This document shows positions 43,348 through 49,852 of a DNA stretch of 63,853 nucleotides, piece after piece. The stretch is taken from contig JBGSPX010000036.1 of NCBI GenBank assembly GCA_041738345.1, forward strand, positions 1 through 63,853, given 5' to 3'. A program made the position numbers and the translations under genes. This DNA comes from Proteocatella sp041738345. Its GTDB lineage: Bacteria; Bacillota; Clostridia; Peptostreptococcales; Filifactoraceae. The stretch's first letter is position 1. Each line of letters opens with the position of its first letter. Below the pieces are notes generated by a model, which saw only the letters and a program-made list of their open reading frames with translations, ran no database searches and was not told the origin of the DNA.

Positions 43348-45975
43348 TTATCTCATCTTTCTTCTTAAAATATACATTCCAGCTAATGATAATCCTAACA
43401 TTTGAAGTTGCATTGCTATTCCAGCATCAGCAGTTTGAGGGTTTAGTTCATCTGAGCTAAATACTGGTAATTCAAATGTCATTTCTTCTTCTGGACCACT
43501 AAATACTGGCATACTTAATGTCATTAGTTCTTCTTCACCAGGATCTTCATCGTTTCCAAATACTTCTTGAATTAGAGTTTCGTCACCAGTGTCGCCAGTT
43601 CCAGTTCCTCCACCACCAGTTTCTTCTTCGATTTGGCCGCCGCCTCCGCCGCCGCCACCACCGCCACCGCCTCCACCAGGAGTTGTTGGCTGATAGTTAC
43701 CAAAGTTTACATCACTAATAGTTTGACCGCTTATCATATTCTCTACCTTATTCAATGTTCCAAGGCCTACAATAACATCTCCTTGTACTGGATATGTTTG
43801 TGCCCAACCTGCATTCTGTGCTATATTTTCAGATAGATAATATGTTGCGCCTGCTTCCATTCCTATAAATTTATAATATCCATTTACATCAGTTACTGCA
43901 GTGCCTACACTTTGAAGATCCGCTGCACTTAAAACACCATTTTCATCTATATCGCCTAGATATTTCCAAAGTGTGATTATCCAGCCCTGTAATCCTAATT
44001 CGCCTTCATCCCAAACACCGTTAACATTTACATCATTAAATTTATAACCTTCAATAACATTTTCTAAATTTTCTTCCATCTGATAGTTACCAAAGATAAA
44101 TGCTCCTAATTCTTGAACTTCGCCTTTAACATATTGTTTGATTATTCCTTGGTAAGCTTCATCTGATTCAAAATCTTCTGGGAAGTTATTCTTGATTTCG
44201 GTTAATGTGATTTCAATCATATTATTTGCTGGTGCTGATTGAATCCATCCTACTGGTGCTACTTCTCTTAGATAGTACATACCTTCTTCTGTTACTTTAA
44301 AGCTAAAGAATCCAAATTCGTCGGTAACTGTGGTTGCTATTGCTACTGCTTCTGCATTTTCAATTGGGTTTACGTTATATAGCATTATAGTTACTCCTGA
44401 AAGTAGATTTTCACCTTCATCATGAACTCCATTTTTGTTTAAATCGTTGAATTTTAATCCACTTATTGTGCCTTCAAATTCTTTTATAACTTCCTGTTCA
44501 TAGTTACCAAAGATAAATGCTCCTAATGTTTGAACTTCACCTTTAACATATTGTTTGATTATTCCTTGGTAAGCTTCATCTGATTCAAAATCTTCTGGGA
44601 AGTTATTCTTAACTTCGGTTAATGTGATTTCAATCATATTATTTGCTGGTGCTGATTGAATCCATCCTAGTGGTGCTACTTCTCTTAGATAGTACATACC
44701 TTCTTCTGTTACTTTAAAGCTAAAGAATCCAAATTCGTCGGTAACTGTGGTTGCTATTGCTACTGCTTCTGTATTTTCAATTGGGTTTACGTTATATAGC
44801 ATTATAGTTACTCCTGAAAGTAGATTTTCACCTTCATCATGAACTCCATTTTTGTTTAAATCATTGAATTTTAATCCACTTATTGTGCCTTCAAAGTCTT
44901 CATCTTCTTCTAATCCTACGATATTATTAACTACATATTCACATTTAAATTGGCTATCTGCATCCTCTACTTCTTCACATCCACCTGTTATTATAGTTTC
45001 TATAAGTTTGTAGCCATCTGGTAAGTTTGTTATAGTTTCTTCTACAATTTTATATTCAAGGTCTGCATCTATTCCAGTTGCTTGATTTGTCCAATTATTT
45101 TCTTGATTTAAAGCAAGTTCTATATCTTGTACATTTTCATCTGTAAAATCTATTTTTACAACTACTTCTTCAAAAATAGTAGTATCTTCAAAAATATTTT
45201 CTTGTGCATCTTTCCATACTTTTGTAATTTTTATATCTCTATATTCGTCTTCAACTTCAGGTTCGCAATAGTAAAATACTAGATGGCTTATTCCTGCATA
45301 TTCTCCACTTGGATTTATTGGAGCGTGAAGTCCGGTATCGCTAGATGCTTTATTTGGTCTATAGTCATATAGATAACCTCCAGCTGAACCACCCTTAACA
45401 TATACTGCTGATAATAAAACTGCTTCATCTGTATCTTTGTCTACTGCTGAAAAATTCATTTTTGGGCCATAATCGGTATCATAGACTGTTACTGTAATTT
45501 TTATATTTCCCCAATACTCAACATTTGATCCTGAAACTAAACTTTCAAACATATTTGGTGATGGATCACAATCACCTACAATCGGTTTTTCATTCATCGC
45601 TAAGCCTGGATTAAAAGGCATAATTCCCATTCCAGTTCCTGGATTAGGATCTTCTTCCTCTTCTTCATCTACTTCGCTAATTTTCGCCATATTACTTTTC
45701 ACCATTTTGTCTACAGGTTCTTCTTCAACAACTTCTTCAACAACTTCTTCCTGTTGTTCTTCTTCAACAACTTCTTGTTGTTCTTCTTCAACAACTTCTT
45801 CCTGCTGTTCTTCTTCAACAACTTCTTCAACAAATTCTTCTTGCTGTTGAGATTCTCCTAAAAGTTCTTCTGAATCAGCATATACAAATGAACCCCAGGT
45901 AACTGAAAGTACTAACATAATGGCGGTGAATATTGAAAATAGCTTTCTCCTTCTCTCTATTTTTCTCATGTTCAT
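43348..45975 (-). CDS. Large sortase-anchored repeat surface protein (SdrD-B/Cna-B-like)
   Basis: 875 residues. Signal peptide (KIERRRKL, hydrophobic stretch, cut near VYA-DS). A Glu/Val/Gln-rich repeat follows (about 45-87), then a domain with FENVxDI-like beta segments (150-355), then three SdrD-B-like domains with Ca-binding type loops (KFNDLNKNGVHDEGENLLSG). The first two are near-identical 139-residue copies; the third is diverged. A run of 14 Gly follows. The C-terminus is NPQTA, a hydrophobic segment and the tail RRKMR, a class B-like sorting signal. ATG at 45975 is only 3 nt after AAGGAG; ATG at 45969 (9 nt) is equally possible. Translation is probably controlled by the two riboswitches upstream. 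Confidence 0.9.
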   Translation of the reverse strand: MNMRKIERRRKLFSIFTAIMLVLSVTWGSFVYADSEELLGESQQQEEFVEEVVEEEQQEEVVEEEQQEVVEEEQQEEVVEEVVEEEPVDKMVKSNMAKISEVDEEEEEDPNPGTGMGIMPFNPGLAMNEKPIVGDCDPSPNMFESLVSGSNVEYWGNIKITVTVYDTDYGPKMNFSAVDKDTDEAVLLSAVYVKGGSAGGYLYDYRPNKASSDTGLHAPINPSGEYAGISHLVFYYCEPEVEDEYRDIKITKVWKDAQENIFEDTTIFEEVVVKIDFTDENVQDIELALNQENNWTNQATGIDADLEYKIVEETITNLPDGYKLIETIITGGCEEVEDADSQFKCEYVVNNIVGLEEDEDFEGTISGLKFNDLNKNGVHDEGENLLSGVTIMLYNVNPIENTEAVAIATTVTDEFGFFSFKVTEEGMYYLREVAPLGWIQSAPANNMIEITLTEVKNNFPEDFESDEAYQGIIKQYVKGEVQTLGAFIFGNYEQEVIKEFEGTISGLKFNDLNKNGVHDEGENLLSGVTIMLYNVNPIENAEAVAIATTVTDEFGFFSFKVTEEGMYYLREVAPVGWIQSAPANNMIEITLTEIKNNFPEDFESDEAYQGIIKQYVKGEVQELGAFIFGNYQMEENLENVIEGYKFNDVNVNGVWDEGELGLQGWIITLWKYLGDIDENGVLSAADLQSVGTAVTDVNGYYKFIGMEAGATYYLSENIAQNAGWAQTYPVQGDVIVGLGTLNKVENMISGQTISDVNFGNYQPTTPGGGGGGGGGGGGGGQIEEETGGGGTGTGDTGDETLIQEVFGNDEDPGEEELMTLSMPVFSGPEEEMTFELPVFSSDELNPQTADAGIAMQLQMLGLSLAGMYILRRKMR
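43632..43676 (-). repeat. Glycine-codon (GGN) run encoding a Gly-rich linker
   Basis: About 14 consecutive Gly codons make a GC-rich island in AT-rich DNA, just before the acidic C-terminal stretch of the surface protein. Confidence 0.85.
44071..44904 (-). repeat. Two tandem 417-bp direct repeats in the surface protein gene
   Basis: The same sequence recurs with a 417-bp offset; for example TGCTCCTAAT occurs at 44101 and 44518. Each unit codes for one 139-residue SdrD-B-like domain. Only a few base differences are seen, so the duplication is recent or kept uniform by recombination. Confidence 0.9.
45715..45850 (-). repeat. Glu/Val/Gln-coding short repeats
   Basis: Short TTCTTCAACAACTTC-like units on the plus strand repeat several times and encode EEVVEE and EEQQEE stretches near the N-terminus of the mature surface protein. 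Confidence 0.85.
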
Positions 45976-45980
45976 TCTCT

Positions 45981-46007
45981 CCTTTTTAAAATATTAATTT
46001 AAAAAGG
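45981..46007 (-). promoter_or_regulatory. Hairpin that masks the ribosome-binding site of the surface protein
   Basis: The RNA arms CCUUUUUAAA (46007-45998) and UUUAAAAAGG (45990-45981) are perfectly complementary over 10 bp with a 7-nt loop. The second arm contains the AAGG of the AAGGAG site at 45979-45984. The first arm is also the 3' strand of aptamer 2's P1 helix, so the two structures exclude each other. Confidence 0.75.
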
Positions 46008-46083
46008 TCGGTTGCACTATTAGCTCTGTATATTCCTAATTAAGTGCCCATATTCAAAATATACTTCAACGCTCCCCTTCAAA
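45998..46083 (-). promoter_or_regulatory. c-di-GMP-II riboswitch, second (downstream) aptamer
   Basis: The RNA contains GGGCACUU, later UAGUGCAACCGACC, which are the conserved core of the c-di-GMP-II class. P2 is GUAUAUU / AAUAUAC, a GCACU / AGUGC pseudoknot is present, and P1 is UUUGAAGGGG (46083-46074) with CCUUUUUAAA (46007-45998), ten pairs including three G-U. It lies directly before the ribosome-binding site of the surface protein gene. Confidence 0.9.
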
Positions 46084-46098
46084 TAAATAGAGTAACTA

Positions 46099-46175
46099 GA
46101 GAAAGGCCGGTTGCACTACTTGCTCCACACAGTTTAAGTGCCCATATAAAAACTGTATATCTTAGCATCCCTCTC
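46099..46175 (-). promoter_or_regulatory. c-di-GMP-II riboswitch, first (upstream) aptamer
   Basis: Same core as the second aptamer: GGGCACUU and AGUAGUGCAACCGGCC, P2 ACAGUUU / AAACUGU, pseudoknot GCACU / AGUGC, and P1 GAGAGGG / CUUUCUC with two G-U pairs. It ends about 15 nt before the second aptamer starts. The remaining part of the 46176-46290 leader holds no gene. I see no convincing promoter, only a TATTAT at about 46225-46260 as a candidate. Confidence 0.9.
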
Positions 46176-46293
46176 AAACTTGGTTATCCGTCAAAAAACC
46201 ACCTCCTATCTATATCCTATGATACGCTTTGTGCTATACATTTATAATACCCTATAGAGACTAAGTTATTGTGGCATTAGCGTAAGATTCCTG

Positions 46294-46321
46294 CACAAAA
46301 AAAGAGAGCACTGCTCTCTTT
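46294..46321 (-). terminator. Terminator after cysE
   Basis: The minus-strand stem AAAGAGAG / CTCTCTTT with a 5-nt loop runs into seven Us, 12 nt after the cysE stop. Confidence 0.85.
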
Positions 46322-46332
46322 AGAATGTTTAT

Positions 46333-46860
46333 CTAAATCTTTGTTTTTACAACCTTAGCTGGTATTCCTACTGCTGTAGAATTTGCTGGAATATCATGAA
46401 GTACTACTGCATTTGCACCTATCTTACTATTTTCACCTATAGTTATAGGCCCTAATACTTTAGCTCCCGTAGATACAAGTACATTATCCTCTAATGTTGG
46501 ATGTCTTTTTCCTTTGTCTTTTCCAGTACCACCTAAAGTTACTTGATGATATATTGTACAGTTATCTCCAATTTCTGCGGTTTCCCCTATGACAATCCCC
46601 ATCCCATGATCTATAAATAAATTTTTACCGATTGTGGCTCCTGGATGGATTTCTATTCCAGTAAAAAATCTTGATACTTGAGATACAAATCTCGCTAAGA
46701 AAAATCTTTTGTGTTTATACAAAAAATGTGCTAATCTATGAACTATTATTGCGTGAACTCCTGGATAATTTATTAAAACACTCGCTCTTGAGGTAGCTGC
46801 TGGATCTTGTTTCATATAAACATCAAGAAGCTCACCTAGTCTACTCTTAAATTTCTTCAT
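46333..46860 (-). CDS. cysE: Serine O-acetyltransferase
   Basis: A 175-residue short-form enzyme with the left-handed hexapeptide repeat. Seen: IHPGATIGKNLFIDHGMGIVIGETAEIGDN, VTLGGTGKDKGKRHPTL and the NSTAVGIPAKVV end. It makes O-acetylserine for CysK, which lies 20 bp upstream in the same operon. Shorter than E. coli CysE at the N-terminus, as usual in Firmicutes. Confidence 0.95.
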   Translation of the reverse strand: MKKFKSRLGELLDVYMKQDPAATSRASVLINYPGVHAIIVHRLAHFLYKHKRFFLARFVSQVSRFFTGIEIHPGATIGKNLFIDHGMGIVIGETAEIGDNCTIYHQVTLGGTGKDKGKRHPTLEDNVLVSTGAKVLGPITIGENSKIGANAVVLHDIPANSTAVGIPAKVVKTKI

Positions 46861-46880
46861 TAAAAAACGTCTCTCCTTTT

Positions 46881-47786
46881 TTAAAATACATCCATAGAGA
46901 GGTATCTTTCTCCATTATCTGGGGCTATAAATAATACGCTTTTGCCTTTACCTAATTGTTTTGCAAGCTTTAATGCAGCACTAAGGGCTGCCCCTGAAGA
47001 AATTCCTACCAATATACCTTCTTTTTTCGCCATATTTCTACAGGCTTCAAAGGCTTCTTCATTCTTTACTTTTTCGATTCCGTCTATGATATCAAGATTT
47101 AAATTTTGTGGTATAAATCCTGCTCCAATACCTTGGAGTTTATGAGCAGATGCCTTTTCTCCTGATATTACTGCTGAGTCATACGGTTCTACGGCAATAA
47201 CTTTTAAATTCGGAAGTTTTTGTTTTAGAACTTCTCCAACTCCACTTATAGTTCCTCCAGTACCTACCCCAGCTACAAATACATCAAGGCTTTTCATATC
47301 TTCTAATATTTCAAGCGCCGTAGATTCTCTATGTGCTTTAGGATTATCTGGATTTTCAAACTGACTTAACATTACATATCCATTACTTTGGACTAGCTCC
47401 TCTGCTTTTTTTATAGCACCGCTCATTCCTAAGCTTCCTTCTGTAAGTATAATTTCTGCTCCATAAGCTAGTAATAACTTTCTTCTCTCTACACTCATAG
47501 TTTCAGGCATAACTAGCACAATTTTAAAACCCTGTGCTGCTGCTATCATAGCTGCTCCAATTCCCGTATTTCCACTTGTTGGTTCAACTATAGTATCTCC
47601 TTTTTTTAATTTCCCTGCTGAAATGTAGGCTTCTATCATACTAAGCGCCGCTCTATCTTTTATTGAACCCGCTGGATTAAAATACTCTAGTTTAACATAA
47701 ACATCTGCCATACCTTCATCTACTACATTATTTAGCTTAACAATAGGAGTTTTTCCTACTGTTTCTATAATATTAGAATATATCAT
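46881..47786 (-). CDS. cysK: Cysteine synthase A (O-acetylserine sulfhydrylase)
   Basis: A 301-residue PLP enzyme with Lys43 in NPAGSIKDRAA, the TSGNTGIGAAM loop, the GTGGTISGVG phosphate-binding loop and GISSGAALSAALKL. It makes cysteine from O-acetylserine and sulfide. It comes first, before cysE, in a two-gene operon. AGGAGG precedes the start. The upstream dyad TAATTCC-N13-GGAATTA may bind a CymR-like regulator. Confidence 0.96.
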   Translation of the reverse strand: MIYSNIIETVGKTPIVKLNNVVDEGMADVYVKLEYFNPAGSIKDRAALSMIEAYISAGKLKKGDTIVEPTSGNTGIGAAMIAAAQGFKIVLVMPETMSVERRKLLLAYGAEIILTEGSLGMSGAIKKAEELVQSNGYVMLSQFENPDNPKAHRESTALEILEDMKSLDVFVAGVGTGGTISGVGEVLKQKLPNLKVIAVEPYDSAVISGEKASAHKLQGIGAGFIPQNLNLDIIDGIEKVKNEEAFEACRNMAKKEGILVGISSGAALSAALKLAKQLGKGKSVLFIAPDNGERYLSMDVF

Positions 47787-47798
47787 ATACCCTCCTCT

Positions 47799-47825
47799 TA
47801 ATTCCGAGTGTTTTACTAGGAATTA
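47799..47825 (-). promoter_or_regulatory. Dyad upstream of cysK, possible CymR-type operator
   Basis: Perfect arms TAATTCC and GGAATTA with a 13-bp spacer, just before the cysK ribosome site. Rrf2-family CymR sites in Bacillus contain GGAATT half-sites; that this is one is an inference. Confidence 0.45.
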
Positions 47826-47828
47826 CAT

Positions 47829-47859
47829 ATAAAAATAAATGTTGGCTTTTGACCAACAT
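47829..47859 (-). terminator. Terminator after the SCIFF gene
   Basis: Minus-strand stem ATGTTGG / CCAACAT with a 7-nt loop, followed by a U-rich run. About 55 nt after the stop codon of the SCIFF gene. Confidence 0.7.
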
Positions 47860-47913
47860 TCAATTAAGTCTTACATAGACAAATTTTCAGTTGTATTAAG
47901 TAATAATATTAAA

Positions 47914-48054
47914 TTATCTTTCACATTCCTGATTTGCTACTGTACAAGAAGTCTTACATGCAGACTGACAAGAAGTTTGACATTCGCCACATCCTTTTTT
48001 CTCTGCATCTTTCTTTAAATTATTTGTTGTAAGTGTTTTAACATGTTTCTTCAT
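47914..48054 (-). CDS. scfA: SCIFF six-cysteine peptide (ranthipeptide precursor)
   Basis: A 46-residue peptide starting MKKHVKTLTTNNLKK, then a Cys-rich core with cysteines at 22, 25, 29, 33, 37 and 44 (GCGECQTSCQSACKTSC, then TVANQECER). This is the Six-Cysteines-in-Forty-Five family, universal in Clostridia. The radical SAM enzyme ScfB normally links Cys sulfurs to Thr and similar residues to form thioethers. No ScfB gene lies beside it here: cysK is downstream and a divergent decarboxylase is upstream. GGAGGT sits seven bases before the ATG. It has its own promoter and terminator. Confidence 0.95.
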   Translation of the reverse strand: MKKHVKTLTTNNLKKDAEKKGCGECQTSCQSACKTSCTVANQECER

Positions 48055-48085
48055 TTTTACTACCTCCATAATAAGATTCTATTTT

Positions 48086-48114
48086 ATTATACTTCTTTGT
48101 TGATAAATTTTCAA
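48086..48114 (-). promoter_or_regulatory. Promoter of the SCIFF gene
   Basis: Minus-strand -35 TTGAAA (48109-48114), 17-bp spacer, perfect -10 TATAAT (48086-48091). Confidence 0.75.
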
Positions 48115-48161
48115 GTTTATTGTTTTCATTACTTGAAATAAACTATATAATTTATATTATA

Positions 48162-48190
48162 TTGACAATGTCAAATTTTGTAATTAGATT
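48162..48190 (+). promoter_or_regulatory. Possible promoter and dyad before the decarboxylase-like gene
   Basis: TTGACA (48162-48167) with TAGATT (48185-48190) 17 bp downstream; the -35 lies in a perfect dyad TTGAC-AAT-GTCAA (48162-48174). The start codon follows so closely that the leader would be very short, which weakens the call. Confidence 0.4.
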
Positions 48191-48207
48191 TATGAAAGGA
48201 TTTTACT

Positions 48208-49641
48208 ATGAATATAGAACTTGCTCCAATTTTAAAAGGCTTAACTAAGTACAAAAATGAAAATGTAATAAGATTTCACATGCCAGGACACTATGGAAAA
48301 AATGATTTTCCTGAGCTTTCTTATCTATGTGAAAATATATTAGCTTTTGACGTTACTGAAGTTGAGGGTACCGATAATCTCAATGATCCTAAAGAAATGA
48401 TTCTTGAATCCCTAGAATACATCCAGAAAATCTATAGGACTAAAAAAAGTTATATCCTTGTAAACGGTAGTACTAGCGGAATTCATATCGCCATCGATAC
48501 GCTTGTAGATGACAATGCTCATATTATAACTGCAAGAAATTGTCATAAAAGCGTTCACAACATCCTAGAACGTAAAAATACTCATATCCATTATATATAT
48601 CCTGAAATAGATGATGCTTTTTGTATTGACTCTCATATTGATTCCAAAACTTTATTTGATATGATAAATTCTGCTGAAAAAAATTCCATAAAAATACAAG
48701 CCGTAATTTTAACTTACCCTAATTATTTTGGAAGAACTTATGATTTAAAAGAAATAAGTGAGTTTCTAGAAGCTAAAAACATCTATCTTATAATAGATGA
48801 AGCACATGGCGCACATTTTCCATTTCATAAAAAACTTCCATCTTCTGCAATATCTCAAGGTGCTACTATAGCCATCCAAAGCGCTCACAAAACCCTTCCT
48901 GCACTTACTCAATGCGCAATGCTTCATCTTGGAAATAATTTTCCTCCAGATAGGCTTAGTAAATTAGAAGAAACTATAAAATTTTTTCAAACTACAAGTC
49001 CATCATATATATTTATGGCCTCATGCGAAACTGCAGTAAATATAATGGATAAATATGGGTCTTATCGTTTAGATACTCTTTTTAACTGGATAGAAAGCCT
49101 TAAATCAAAATTATCTGCTTTTTCGGAAATAAAAATATATGGGGGTTTAAATTCTAATTATGATTCACAAGATTTTTGCAAATTTGGAATACGTACTCCT
49201 ATTCGCGGAGATCTATTTTCTAAAATATTAAGAGAGCAGTACCATATTCAAGCAGAAATGAGCATTGGACATAATATTCTCTTTATGTTTGGACTTTCTC
49301 ATAAAGAATCAGATTTGATATATTTAGGAGACGCTATCATAGATATCTTAAAAAATAACAAAGCCTTATTTGAAGATGATTTTAAACTCAGCTTAAACAC
49401 CCTATATCCAAAAACCCAGAATATAAAATCTTATTTTTTATCTAAAATTAATTTCAAAGACACTTTACGTATTATTACTAAAAAAATCGAAGATGTCGAT
49501 AATGATGTTTGTGCCGAACAAATAGTTCCATATCCCCCAGGAATCCCTCTTTTAATGCCCTATGAAATAATTAACGATGACATAAAAACAGCACTTAAAT
49601 ATCACAAATTTTCTGAAATCAAGTGTTTTAGTATTAGTTAA
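48208..49641 (+). CDS. Orn/Lys/Arg decarboxylase-family PLP enzyme
   Basis: A 477-residue fold-I PLP protein. Seen: RFHMPGHYG, a DVTEVEGTDNL segment, STSGIHIAI, DEAHGAHFPF (with the PLP Asp197) and SAHKTLPALTQ with Lys228 as the Schiff-base lysine. This is the short YaaO/SpeA-like Firmicute type without the wing domain. The substrate (arginine, lysine or ornithine) cannot be told from these motifs. GAAAGGA precedes the ATG. It stands alone between the divergent SCIFF gene and nhaC. Confidence 0.9.
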   Translation: MNIELAPILKGLTKYKNENVIRFHMPGHYGKNDFPELSYLCENILAFDVTEVEGTDNLNDPKEMILESLEYIQKIYRTKKSYILVNGSTSGIHIAIDTLVDDNAHIITARNCHKSVHNILERKNTHIHYIYPEIDDAFCIDSHIDSKTLFDMINSAEKNSIKIQAVILTYPNYFGRTYDLKEISEFLEAKNIYLIIDEAHGAHFPFHKKLPSSAISQGATIAIQSAHKTLPALTQCAMLHLGNNFPPDRLSKLEETIKFFQTTSPSYIFMASCETAVNIMDKYGSYRLDTLFNWIESLKSKLSAFSEIKIYGGLNSNYDSQDFCKFGIRTPIRGDLFSKILREQYHIQAEMSIGHNILFMFGLSHKESDLIYLGDAIIDILKNNKALFEDDFKLSLNTLYPKTQNIKSYFLSKINFKDTLRIITKKIEDVDNDVCAEQIVPYPPGIPLLMPYEIINDDIKTALKYHKFSEIKCFSIS

Positions 49642-49667
49642 AACGTTTTCTTAATTAATTTTTATAC

Positions 49668-49696
49668 TTGTAATTTTATTAGAATGCTGTTATAAT
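49668..49696 (+). promoter_or_regulatory. nhaC promoter
   Basis: -35 TTGTAA (49668-49673), 17-bp spacer, perfect -10 TATAAT (49691-49696). It implies a leader of about 150 nt. Confidence 0.65.
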
Positions 49697-49704
49697 CGTT
49701 TTAA

Positions 49705-49819
49705 GAATTTGCGAAAGATTTAGTAAATTCGACTTTGTGTTTAACTTTTACAGAATTGTTTGTCACATATTTTTATATTTTTAAAACAATTCTGAATATA
49801 ATTCCTATTTAAGGAATTA
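49705..49819 (+). promoter_or_regulatory. Structured leader of nhaC
   Basis: Three inverted repeats in a row: GAATTT / AAATTC (49705-49730), perfect 11-bp CAGAATTGTTT / AAACAATTCTG (49751-49794) and TAATTCC / GGAATTA with a 7-nt spacer (49799-49819). None is followed by a U run. No known riboswitch consensus is recognised. Confidence 0.45.
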
Positions 49820-49852
49820 ACTATTATTATTCATAATATTGAGGAGGTTTTT

